From a virus, in the IMG/VR virus record IMGVR_UViG_3300009183_003363, positions 1 through 21,529 of that record: DNA of 21,529 bases. One strand, 5' to 3'. Below, piece by piece: positions 14,887-21,529 of this stretch. Each line of letters starts with the position of its first letter. Positions within the stretch are counted from its first letter, which is position 1. The notes beneath the pieces are model-generated. The model was not told the origin of the DNA. It ran no database searches and was given only the letters and a program-made list of their open reading frames with translations. The translations under genes and the position numbers were made by a program.

Positions 14887-16107
14887 TTATTGATATCCAC
14901 TACCACTACCACCACCACCGGAATCGCCGCCGGCAGAATCACCACCGCCAAAATTGCCGCCACCAGAATCACCGGATTCAGCAGCACTGCGCCAGCCAAC
15001 CTCGTTTACTGTAACTACTGGTGGCGCCGGTGGGATAATTGTTCCAACTACTGCTTTTATTGCAGGGGCAGTCAATGCAGGGGCTACCGTTGTGACAGTA
15101 TATATAGGATAATATGTTTTACTATTAGTTGGTCCCGGTACTGCATTATAGATAGGAACAGTTAATGTTAAATAACTTTCAGGGAACATCTTCTTAACAT
15201 TCAGTAAATCAGCCAATGTTACTAATCCATTGGTGTTGCAATTTAATGCTACTAATATTGTAGCTAAATCTATACCTGCAATTACTAAAAAGGCAGAATA
15301 AACTTTTTGCTGTTGATCTTTAGATACATTCGTATTATTTGCTATTTGATTTATCTCATCACTGGTCAATCCAGTAGACAATAATGCCACAGCCAATGAG
15401 GGAGTTAATGCATTATATTTTTTAAGAGTTGCTAATAGATTAGAAGGGTAGCCAAATGTCCATATCGTAGATAAGTCTAATGCTTTACCTAGATTGATTA
15501 AATCTTTACCAAATACACCAGTTGACAAACTTATCCCAGTAACATCAGCCGTGATTAAATCATTCATGTTACTGTATGTACCATCTAAGAATGTCAATGA
15601 ATTATACATTGCTGTAATTGATTGATTGGAATACTCAATAAATGATCCAGCACTAATGAATGATCCTACAAAGTCATTGTACATTCCAGAAAGTGCTAGT
15701 GTATTATTATAATTAAATTCATAATATGCTTGTAGTGGAAATAGTCTAACATATCCATAACTGGCATTTTCACCTGTATAAGCAATGTTGTAGCTTTCAC
15801 TTTGAACATAATTAGGAGGGATACTATTACCCAATGCAGGAATAGTTGAACTTCCCATAGATATAAGATTGTTATAAGTGGTTAAACTTAAATCACCTGC
15901 GTTGTATCTAACCCAACCCTGACGCATAGCGTTTGTTGCATTGTTTAATACTGTGTTTGATATTATAGTACCGTAAGTGTAATTATTAGCACCAGTACTA
16001 GAACCAACAATATTAGCTGTGGGTTGATTAATCCAAAAGCCTTTGCCTTGGAGTAAACCACTCATTACGTTAACGCCTAACGGGCTTTGTTTTCCTGTAT
16101 TGCTCAT
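14887..16107 (-). CDS. Probable tail/baseplate structural protein with Gly-rich tail
   Basis: 406 residues. The N-terminus MSNTGKQSPLGVNVMSGLLQ and the IPALGNSIPPNY segment near residue 100 are, in my recollection, features of a myophage structural protein encoded next to the PAAR tip. The middle is rich in Asn, Tyr and Thr. The last 27 or so residues are almost entirely Gly, Ser and Asp (GDSGGGNFGGGDSAGG...), a flexible low-complexity tail. The ATG overlaps the PAAR stop (TAATG), so the two are translationally coupled and likely made in comparable amounts. Baseplate hub association is inferred. Confidence 0.65.
   Translation of the reverse strand: MSNTGKQSPLGVNVMSGLLQGKGFWINQPTANIVGSSTGANNYTYGTIISNTVLNNATNAMRQGWVRYNAGDLSLTTYNNLISMGSSTIPALGNSIPPNYVQSESYNIAYTGENASYGYVRLFPLQAYYEFNYNNTLALSGMYNDFVGSFISAGSFIEYSNQSITAMYNSLTFLDGTYSNMNDLITADVTGISLSTGVFGKDLINLGKALDLSTIWTFGYPSNLLATLKKYNALTPSLAVALLSTGLTSDEINQIANNTNVSKDQQQKVYSAFLVIAGIDLATILVALNCNTNGLVTLADLLNVKKMFPESYLTLTVPIYNAVPGPTNSKTYYPIYTVTTVAPALTAPAIKAVVGTIIPPAPPVVTVNEVGWRSAAESGDSGGGNFGGGDSAGGDSGGGGSGSGYQ
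14896..14980 (-). repeat. GC-rich degenerate repeats coding the Gly/Ser/Asp tail
   Basis: Short imperfect units such as GAATCACCACCGCC and GAATCGCCGCCGGC (plus strand) recur through this stretch, coding GDSGGG-like units. It is one of the few GC-rich islands in the window and could expand or contract by slippage. Confidence 0.6.
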
Positions 16108-16388
16108 TATGGTACAAATATATCAGGACTACCTTGAATGATACTATGACCGCAAGTGTTTCCTGATCCTATTCTTAATACAGGATCACCCTCTGCGAAT
16201 ACTGTAGGGCTTCCTTGTGTAGTTGTGGGTGCAGCATGCGGTGGATGTGGTTTACCCCACGGAGCATGAGGGGTAATGCCGCTTACATGCAATCCAACGG
16301 GTATTCCATTAGCAAATACCGTAGCGGCACCGCGAATAATTGTCCCGCCTGTTTGATTTGCATCACCCATCCTACTCAATGCTGCCAT
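16107..16388 (-). CDS. PAAR-domain tail spike tip protein
   Basis: 93 residues made up of beta-turn repeats with GTIIRGAATVFANGIPV, HVSGITPHAPWG, GSPTVFAEGDPVLRIG and CGHSIIQGSPDIFV. PAAR proteins form a sharp zinc-bound cone that caps the VgrG/gp5-type spike. Metal-binding candidates are the His at 34, 41, 48 or 51, Cys79 and His81. The two PAAR-like halves each carry a G-x-P-x-V-F-x-x-G-x-P-V pattern. The gene is followed by coupled structural genes. PAAR also occurs in type VI secretion, but the surrounding nrd and phage genes point to a tail tip. Confidence 0.9.
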   Translation of the reverse strand: MAALSRMGDANQTGGTIIRGAATVFANGIPVGLHVSGITPHAPWGKPHPPHAAPTTTQGSPTVFAEGDPVLRIGSGNTCGHSIIQGSPDIFVP

Positions 16389-16389
16389 C

Positions 16390-16683
16390 TTACCCCATTA
16401 CAATTTTCTTATCTGGTAACTTAATTCCAGTTGTTGCCTCAATATACTTATCTTTGATATTATCATCAGTGTTAGCATAAAACGCAATCGCATTAGTATT
16501 TAGCGTAACATTTCCTCGTGCCTCTGCGGTAAACATGCTGGGAATCATCTGCATTCCCTGTTGACTTGGTGCAATTGATACTGGATCTGTTACTATAATA
16601 TTGTCACGAGTTATCTCAATAACTTTAGTGATTACTTCTTCACCACTGTTCAACTTGATGGTATATATTTTTCCTGCTTCCAT
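16390..16683 (-). CDS. Small Sm-like beta-barrel phage protein (tentative)
   Basis: 97 residues. IYTIKLNSGEEVITKVIEITRDNIIVTDPVSI (6-37) is a strongly bent beta-sheet pattern like the Sm1 motif of LSm/Hfq proteins (strand, SGExV.., strand, I.V..P..), followed by a short Gln/Met-rich loop and a second beta region ending in YIEATTGIKLP. I recall proteins of this layout in T4-like phages, without a firmly assigned function. Its ATG overlaps the glutaredoxin stop (TAATG) and it is one base from the PAAR gene. RNA binding is an inference from fold resemblance only. Confidence 0.6.
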   Translation of the reverse strand: MEAGKIYTIKLNSGEEVITKVIEITRDNIIVTDPVSIAPSQQGMQMIPSMFTAEARGNVTLNTNAIAFYANTDDNIKDKYIEATTGIKLPDKKIVMG

Positions 16684-16913
16684 TAGATACTTTCTGTTAA
16701 TTTTTTCTTGAGTTCTGTGAACCCACCCACAAGTTCTCCGTCTAGGAAGATTTGCGGGACTGTCCGAGCAGTTGGTACTGCTTCTAGTAATTCTTCTTTT
16801 GTATAACCGTCTCCGATTTTCTTTTCTTCAAACATTATCCCTTTGCTCTTTAACAAGGCTTTTGCCTGGTCGCAATAGGGGCAGTGGTACCTACTCCATA
16901 ATACTGCTGTCAT
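16683..16913 (-). CDS. grx: Glutaredoxin
   Basis: 76 residues, a minimal thioredoxin-fold glutaredoxin. The dithiol active site is CPYC (11-14), TVPQIF (51-56) holds the cis-Pro that contacts the substrate thiol, and GGFTEL (63-68) is the glutathione-binding GG motif. It would reduce the RNR active-site and C-terminal cysteines after each turnover, using host glutathione. It lies directly after nrdB with AAGGAAA as Shine-Dalgarno, the usual phage arrangement of RNR plus its reductant. Confidence 0.94.
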   Translation of the reverse strand: MTAVLWSRYHCPYCDQAKALLKSKGIMFEEKKIGDGYTKEELLEAVPTARTVPQIFLDGELVGGFTELKKKLTESI

Positions 16914-16924
16914 TCTATTTCCTT

Positions 16925-18025
16925 TTATAAATTTGGTAACTGATCGTAATCAAGTTGTTCACCCATTACACCTAAAACGTAATTAGTACTTTCAGTTTCT
17001 TGTAATGCTGATTGCTTCTTACTAGTATCAACGTGTTTAGTAAACCAAGGTATAGGAGTAGATTTTGGACTGTTACCTTGATACTTAATACCAATCTCTT
17101 TCAATGCCCCTACTGCTGTATAGTCTACAAAGTCTTTCAATACATTAGCATTCAATCCAATGACAGGACCTTTGTTAAACAAATAATCTGCCCAGGCTTT
17201 TTCTTCACGAATAACATCTGCATATAATGCATATACTTCACCTTCACATTGACCTTTAATATCAGCAAAACGTTGGTCATCTTTGATTACTTGATTAATA
17301 ATGTAAGCAGTCCAGCCTTTATGGAGAAGTTCATCTTGGAGAATTAAACTGATAATATTGCCATTACCAATAAAGATTTTGTTCTCAACCATTGCTAAAC
17401 TAGTAGCAAATGATACCATAAAGCGGAATGCTTCCAAAGCGTATGACGCATGTAAAGCCATCCATATGGCTCTTACATGCTCAATTTCTTCTACGGGTTG
17501 ACCTAACGCTTTTGCACAGTTGATCCTGTGTAGGTCTTCGTAATACTTGCCGACACTACTAGCCATGTCAATAATTTCTTGTGTATCATGTATAGTATTG
17601 AATACTTCTTTTGGCACATTATAAATGTTACGAATAATGTGACTATAACTCTTACTATGAATATTAGTTTCAAAGAAGGTCCAATTGTAAACTAGTGATT
17701 CTAGTTCAGGTAAACTAATAACAGGCATAAAGATTTGACTTGGTGCTCGTCCTTGTAAACTATCTAGTGCTGTTTGTCTTAACAAGTTACTAGTGAAAAT
17801 ATGTTTAACTGCATCACTAGCATCTTTGAAGTCATTTGAATCTTTGGTAAGACTAACTTCTTCTGGTTGCCAAAAGAATCCACGTGCAGTTTCTTCAAAC
17901 TTAGCAATCTTTGGATACTTAACTTCTTCAAAGCGTTGGATTGTGACAGGACCTGCTGGGTCTAGAAACATCTTACGATTAAGATAGTCTGTCTTTGTTG
18001 TTAAATTGTATTGTTGTTTTGACAT
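16925..18025 (-). CDS. nrdB: Class Ia ribonucleotide reductase small subunit NrdB
   Basis: 366 residues, about the usual length. It holds the diiron-tyrosyl radical cofactor that starts catalysis in NrdA. Aligned by eye to E. coli NrdB, ligands are Asp88 (ALDSLQGR), Glu119 and His123 (ETNIHSKSY), Glu198 (ALEAFRF), Glu232 and His235 (QDELLH); the radical Tyr is Tyr127. One residue more than in E. coli lies between Glu119 and His123 (E-x3-H against E-x2-H). The C-terminus is acidic with LDYDQLPNL, fitting the NrdA-docking tail. It starts directly after the stop of a small gene following nrdA and is followed by glutaredoxin. Confidence 0.95.
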   Translation of the reverse strand: MSKQQYNLTTKTDYLNRKMFLDPAGPVTIQRFEEVKYPKIAKFEETARGFFWQPEEVSLTKDSNDFKDASDAVKHIFTSNLLRQTALDSLQGRAPSQIFMPVISLPELESLVYNWTFFETNIHSKSYSHIIRNIYNVPKEVFNTIHDTQEIIDMASSVGKYYEDLHRINCAKALGQPVEEIEHVRAIWMALHASYALEAFRFMVSFATSLAMVENKIFIGNGNIISLILQDELLHKGWTAYIINQVIKDDQRFADIKGQCEGEVYALYADVIREEKAWADYLFNKGPVIGLNANVLKDFVDYTAVGALKEIGIKYQGNSPKSTPIPWFTKHVDTSKKQSALQETESTNYVLGVMGEQLDYDQLPNL

Positions 18026-18247
18026 TTATTGCCCTTTAATCTGTTCTCGTTTTTCACGATATTCTTGATATAGTTCAATTTCTTTCATGTTGACTAAATG
18101 TCCTTCAGCAGTAATATGATTTTTCAACATACCCTCACTGAGCCATTGCAATCTTTGTTTGAATTCTTCCAAATTTGCACATTTCATATACTCATATGTA
18201 TTCATGAGTTCTTTTCTTAGTGCTGCTAATTTTTGTTGTTTACTCAT
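18026..18247 (-). CDS. Small helical protein between nrdA and nrdB
   Basis: 73 residues from the ATG at 18247; a TTG at 18265 is in frame but the ATG forms an ATGA overlap with the nrdA stop and has GAGG upstream. The protein is helical and charged (QQKLAALRKELMNTYEYMKCANLEEFKQRLQWLSEGM, then EIELYQEYREKREQ), probably two or three helices or a short coiled coil. I recognise no family. Its place between the two RNR subunit genes, with no gap on either side, suggests co-expression, and it could be an RNR-associated or unrelated small phage protein. Confidence 0.7.
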   Translation of the reverse strand: MSKQQKLAALRKELMNTYEYMKCANLEEFKQRLQWLSEGMLKNHITAEGHLVNMKEIELYQEYREKREQIKGQ

Positions 18248-19332
18248 AATTTGCACGCCTCGCAATTTTCTTCTTCATCAAAATTAATAGGTTCAAGTGG
18301 CATATCAGGTGGAATTTCATCATCTGATTTGCTACCAGCCTTATTAATAAGTGAATAATAAAAGGTCTTGATACCAAAGTAATGTGCCTGCATCAAGTTC
18401 TTTGCTATCAATGTAGTTGGAACTTTTCTGTCAGGAAAATGTTTGGGGTTATAAAAAGTATTTACAGATATAGCCTGATCTACATAAGCTGCTAATACCG
18501 CTGCTGTTTTTAAGTATCCATCACAATCTTTTTGGTCCCACATCAATTGATATTTGTGCTTTAGTTTATGATATTCTGGCACAACTTGAGTAAAACTTCC
18601 TGCTTTAGATTCTTTTACTGATATTAAACTCATGGGAAGTTCAATACCGTTTGTGCTATTGATAACTACACTACTTGATTCTACTGGAGCGATAGCCATT
18701 TGCGTAGCGTTACGGACACCGTGTTCTTTCATCTGTGTACGTAGTGTTTCCCAATCTAATTCTGGAGTAAAGTCTGCTAGTTCATTAACACCGTTGGCAC
18801 GTAGTTCCCAAGGAAAGATACCTTGACCATATCTTGTTTTGTCACTACCTTCACACTTACCACGTTCTTTGGCAAGTTCTACACTAGCTTCAGTTAGGTA
18901 GAATGCTAGATGTTCTGCCCAAGTTTTAACTTCTTGTAGCGCATCTTTCTCTCCATACTTCAACCCACGCTTTGCATGCCAGTATGCTAAGTTAGTAATA
19001 CCAATGCCTAATGGACGAATCTCATCATTAGATAGTTTAGATTGTATGCTTAGGAAGTCTTGATAGTCAAGAATATTATTAAGACTGCGGTGTAAGATAC
19101 GACTGGCGCGGCGCATATCTTCGGGATTTCTGAATGCACCGTAATTCATACTACCTAGTGTGCATAACGCAATGCGTCCTTCTGCATCATCAAGACGTTT
19201 GAATGACTTAGTTGGTAATAGGATCTCACAGTTATGGACAAGGATATTATCTGCAAAAAAGCATTCTGTTTCTGGAACAGATATATCATACACCTCGGTT
19301 GGTTCTACATTTATTTTTTTAATTTTAATCAT
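18244..19332 (-). CDS. nrdA: C-intein plus C-terminal part of ribonucleotide reductase NrdA
   Basis: 362 residues. The first 34 form a C-intein: VYDISVPETECFFADNIL is block F and ILVHN is block G with the penultimate His and terminal Asn; the next residue is Cys, the +1 nucleophile. The extein (from residue 35) starts CEILLPTKSF, contains RIALCTLGSMNYG (the E. coli Cys462 region), KTFYY (radical-transfer tyrosines 730/731) and ends in EACKL, a C-terminal redox Cys pair spaced C-x2-C instead of E. coli C-x4-C. It must be joined to the upstream nrdA piece by protein trans-splicing to give an active large subunit. ATG overlaps the HNH stop (ATGA) with AAGGA upstream. Confidence 0.95.
   Translation of the reverse strand: MIKIKKINVEPTEVYDISVPETECFFADNILVHNCEILLPTKSFKRLDDAEGRIALCTLGSMNYGAFRNPEDMRRASRILHRSLNNILDYQDFLSIQSKLSNDEIRPLGIGITNLAYWHAKRGLKYGEKDALQEVKTWAEHLAFYLTEASVELAKERGKCEGSDKTRYGQGIFPWELRANGVNELADFTPELDWETLRTQMKEHGVRNATQMAIAPVESSSVVINSTNGIELPMSLISVKESKAGSFTQVVPEYHKLKHKYQLMWDQKDCDGYLKTAAVLAAYVDQAISVNTFYNPKHFPDRKVPTTLIAKNLMQAHYFGIKTFYYSLINKAGSKSDDEIPPDMPLEPINFDEEENCEACKL
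19231..19332 (-). other. C-intein (34 residues) of the split NrdA intein
   Basis: The first 34 residues of the downstream nrdA piece, ending ILVHN. The splice junction lies between 19231 and 19230 (Asn followed by TGT Cys). Size and sequence closely resemble known naturally split RNR inteins such as NrdJ-1, whose C-part is about 40 residues and ends NDILVHN. Confidence 0.93.
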
Positions 19333-20264
19333 AATTTAATTCTTCCTTGCACAAATTCTGTATGCTCTTTACAAAATTCTTTTTCATTTATTACTCTGAT
19401 ATTAGTTATTCCGTTGTTATACCAACGATGCTTTGCTGAATGAACCGCGGCATTCTTTCGTTGTTCATCACTTCTATGATAGGGAGAATACTTAATGTCA
19501 AGATTCATATTTATATTTGTCTCAATGATTAAATTTTCCAATGATCCAAATTTATTACCAATCCACGCTAAAGAAATTTTCTTAAATTCAGTAAATTCTG
19601 CTTTCATATTATCTTGTAATAAATTTAATTTAAGATATCCTTCTTGGCATGATTCTGAAACACATTTCCACATTCTTTTTCTTCGGTCTTGCGTCAATTC
19701 TTTGAAGTTAGTGTTTTTGGCACCACTCATGTTTCTTGCGGATTTTCCTGGAATGCCCTTACTATGATGAACCCAATCACCGGATAATACCTTAGGATGG
19801 TCAACTGGAACAGACCCGTGCTTTTCTCTAGTAATAGCATCAACTACTGGCATCATGCCTGTTCTTGCCTTACTAATACAGTTGTTGCCTAGTAGTCTCA
19901 GATGATCCATTTCTTTAAGAAATTTTTCATCAACTTCCGATAGATTAATTTGTCGTTTATGACTACCTGTTGCTTTTACAAAAAAGAATTGCAGGGCAGA
20001 ACCTGATGAGTATTCATATTTAGTTCCTTTGTAAATCTCATACAAGTAGTAATGAGCCATTAAATGTTCAGAGAAAGTCAATAAAATTAAATTCTCCTCA
20101 CTATTTGGATTACCGTCTAAATGTCCCTTTGGGCCTGTTCTTGTTCTGTTCTTATATAGGAAATCAGGAACGATATGGTGTCGCTCATAGTAGGTTCCTT
20201 GATATTTCATTCTGTTTTCTTTTCTTGCGTTGTCAATTAATTTTTTATAAAGTTCTTTATACAT
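19329..20264 (-). CDS. Free-standing HNH homing endonuclease within the split nrdA
   Basis: 311 residues. The HNH motif is YERHHIVPDF (27-35), then N58-LILLTFSEHLMAH (59-71), the spacing of HNH homing enzymes. The C-terminal half holds NUMOD-like DNA-binding segments: SARNMSGAKNTNF, RSDEQRKNAAVHSAKHRWYNNG and NIRVIN. It would cut intein-free nrdA alleles and drive copying of the insertion. It has its own ATG with AAGGAA and is not fused to intein sequence; its stop overlaps the C-intein start. The gene sits where the endonuclease domain of a contiguous intein would be, between N- and C-splicing parts. Full-length and apparently active. Confidence 0.92.
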   Translation of the reverse strand: MYKELYKKLIDNARKENRMKYQGTYYERHHIVPDFLYKNRTRTGPKGHLDGNPNSEENLILLTFSEHLMAHYYLYEIYKGTKYEYSSGSALQFFFVKATGSHKRQINLSEVDEKFLKEMDHLRLLGNNCISKARTGMMPVVDAITREKHGSVPVDHPKVLSGDWVHHSKGIPGKSARNMSGAKNTNFKELTQDRRKRMWKCVSESCQEGYLKLNLLQDNMKAEFTEFKKISLAWIGNKFGSLENLIIETNINMNLDIKYSPYHRSDEQRKNAAVHSAKHRWYNNGITNIRVINEKEFCKEHTEFVQGRIKL

Positions 20265-20296
20265 ATAATTTCCTTATATGTATTTATGCTTGGTAA

Positions 20297-20617
20297 TCAA
20301 ATTTCAACACATAACTCGTCATTTTCTACCAATTCATCTGCTCTTACATAGCCTCTATTCTTAGTGAAAACAAGATGATCTTCTGTACATCTCAACACAT
20401 TACCATTTTCATCTTCAATTTCATATAATGTAGTGACTGTCTTTGTTTTGATTGCGGCAGAAACATTTTCCCAAGAAACTTTACCATTTTTAAAACTTTT
20501 GATTTTTGATGTAGTTAACCCACCTAACTGAAATCTTTCAACTGCACTAGACATAGAAAGTTGTTCAACCGTTCCATTCTCATGCTGGAAAGTAATTTGT
20601 GTATCACCGGTTACACA
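20297..20617 (-). other. N-intein (106 residues) of the split NrdA intein
   Basis: It starts CVTGDTQI (block A, Cys1) and contains block B VLRCTEDHLVFT with the Thr-x-x-His catalytic pair, then TKNRGYVRADELVENDEL. The last stretch is nearly the same as the end of the split NrdJ-1 N-intein as I recall it. The junction is between 20618 (last base of the thiyl-radical Cys codon) and 20617. Length matches split N-inteins of 90-105 residues. Confidence 0.93.
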
Positions 20618-21529
20618 ACAAAGGTTACTCTGGTAAATTGTATGATACTCAGGATCAAATGGTCCTTGATTCATCACATTGTCAATAAACACCAAATAGA
20701 TGCGGCCTGTATCGGTGCGTTCTTTCAGTATGCCCGACTTGAATACTTCTTCGGCACTCATGGTCTTTTTACGTAGTCCTTTTTGCTTTTCATACTTGAC
20801 GTATAGTTCCTCAAACAGTTCAGTATTAGAGTAGAACGCTTGATAGAGATCGGGGACTTCGTTAGGGTCGAAAAAAGTGATATTTTCTTTGTTCTTGAAT
20901 CGTCTCCAGAAGAAAGCACTAAGTACAACTCCATAGTCCATGTGTCTGACACGGGTTTCTTCTGTTCCTTGATTGTTCTTAAGTACGATAAGATCATCAA
21001 ACTGATGATGCCATATAGGATAAAAGACAGTGGCGGATGCATTACGAATGCCACCCTGACTGCAACTACGCAAATCACCAAACCATTTCTTTAAAAATGG
21101 TATCATTCCAGTATGCATGATTTCGCCACCTCTGATAGGACTACCCAATGGGCGTAGTCGTCCAATCTCTAGTCCAATGCCAGCACGTTTGCTAGCATAC
21201 TTGGCCATCATTTCACCAGAAGCGAAAATACTATCCAGGTCATCGTCACTCCGAATAAGTACGCACGAACTGAATTGCTTAGTAGGGGTACCGAGACCAG
21301 CGAGGACAGGAGTAGCAAGGGTAAAAAGTCCGTCAGATGCTGCATTGTAGTATTCCTTTATATAGCGCATTCTAGCATTGTTCGGTTCTTCTTTATGAAA
21401 AACAGTAGCTGCTGCAATCATATAACGAACTTGTGGTGTTTCGTAGATTTCTTTTGTGCTACGATTCTTTACTAGATACTTTTCAATAAGTTGCTCAATG
21501 GCGGCATAACTATAAGTTTCATCCTTAGA
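20297..21529 (-). CDS. nrdA: N-terminal part of ribonucleotide reductase NrdA fused to N-intein, partial at window edge
   Basis: 410 residues are visible; the reading frame runs off the right edge, so the start is not seen and about 150 residues of the cone/ATP region are missing. The extein matches class Ia NrdA: TPTKQFSSCVLI (Cys225 of E. coli), KRAGIGLEIGRLR, GSPIRGGE, SCSQGGIR, RVRHMDYG and finally YQSNLC, whose Cys is the thiyl-radical residue 439. An N-intein follows directly (CVTGDTQITF...). The protein ends KNRGYVRADEL..NDELCVEI and a stop. Alone it lacks half of the catalytic barrel and needs trans-splicing to the downstream piece. Confidence 0.95.
   Translation of the reverse strand, partial: SKDETYSYAAIEQLIEKYLVKNRSTKEIYETPQVRYMIAAATVFHKEEPNNARMRYIKEYYNAASDGLFTLATPVLAGLGTPTKQFSSCVLIRSDDDLDSIFASGEMMAKYASKRAGIGLEIGRLRPLGSPIRGGEIMHTGMIPFLKKWFGDLRSCSQGGIRNASATVFYPIWHHQFDDLIVLKNNQGTEETRVRHMDYGVVLSAFFWRRFKNKENITFFDPNEVPDLYQAFYSNTELFEELYVKYEKQKGLRKKTMSAEEVFKSGILKERTDTGRIYLVFIDNVMNQGPFDPEYHTIYQSNLCCVTGDTQITFQHENGTVEQLSMSSAVERFQLGGLTTSKIKSFKNGKVSWENVSAAIKTKTVTTLYEIEDENGNVLRCTEDHLVFTKNRGYVRADELVENDELCVEI

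Noticed and set aside
14880-14890. AATAAATA before the 13549-14874 gene as a late promoter
   Set aside because: It lies about ten bases from the ATG, at the end of the previous gene, and would give no leader; it is better seen as AT-rich spacer.
16107-16388. Type VI secretion origin of the PAAR gene, meaning a bacterial chromosome
   Set aside because: No Tss or VgrG genes are near, while nrd, grx, intein, homing endonuclease and small phage-type genes surround it.
18026-18265. TTG start at 18265 for the small gene between nrdA and nrdB
   Set aside because: The ATG at 18247 has a GAGG signal and the ATGA overlap used across this window.
20281-20288. Late-promoter-like CATAAATA before the HNH gene
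   Set aside because: A start site from it would fall at or inside the Shine-Dalgarno, leaving no workable leader; AT-rich chance match is more likely.
18244-21529. nrdA as a pseudogene broken by an HNH insertion, or by a group I intron carrying the endonuclease
   Set aside because: Both flanking pieces carry complete in-frame intein blocks with all splicing residues, and only 32 bases are non-coding, too few for a group I intron core.

Overview
The window reads as part of a large tailed-phage genome, probably a T4-like myovirus. The sequence is AT-rich, uses TGA as a stop, and is packed almost gap-free, with many ATGA and TAATG stop/start overlaps. Phage hallmarks on the right are class Ia ribonucleotide reductase, glutaredoxin, a PAAR spike tip, likely virion proteins, a SleB-type hydrolase and phage-type orphan proteins. 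The IscU sequence is very close to beta/gamma-proteobacterial IscU, and the TctC/Bug periplasmic binding protein is a family greatly expanded in Burkholderiales. Together these suggest a beta-proteobacterial, possibly freshwater, host; this is inference.

Layout, right to left along the mostly minus-strand genes. (1) 21529-16684: nrdA is in two separate pieces. The upstream piece ends in an N-intein, a free-standing HNH endonuclease gene follows, and the downstream piece begins with a C-intein. A small helical protein, nrdB and glutaredoxin come next. This is a split-intein fractured gene; the junction falls one residue after the thiyl-radical cysteine. (2) 16683-13549: an Sm-like small protein, the PAAR tip and two large probable virion proteins. 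(3) 13495-11081: SleB-type hydrolase, an orphan phage protein, IscU, a Cys-rich small protein, rubrerythrin and a 43-residue rubredoxin. (4) 11064-4002: a nine-gene, translationally coupled operon holding two methyltransferases, an unknown protein, a B12-type radical SAM enzyme, a 2OG-Fe(II) oxygenase, a compact fold-type-I PLP enzyme, a second radical SAM enzyme with extra C-terminal cysteines, an unknown protein and a kinase-fold protein lacking the catalytic Asp. (5) 2431-3976: the only two plus-strand genes, a sulfotransferase-like protein and a secreted TctC/Bug solute-binding protein. (6) 2400-32: a methyltransferase, a GNAT-like protein, an acyl carrier protein and a PP-loop ATP pyrophosphatase.

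How they may work together. The nrd/grx block would supply deoxynucleotides for phage DNA synthesis. Rubrerythrin with rubredoxin would detoxify peroxide. IscU could supply Fe-S clusters, for which the two radical SAM enzymes are the obvious local clients. Regions 4 to 6 look like a small-molecule or peptide-modification pathway with carrier protein, activation, amination, hydroxylation, methylation, phosphoryl/sulfuryl transfer and radical chemistry. Its product is unknown; it is the best candidate here for an undescribed system. No gene-free stretch exceeds about 85 bases, and I found no tRNA, rRNA, CRISPR array or insertion sequence.
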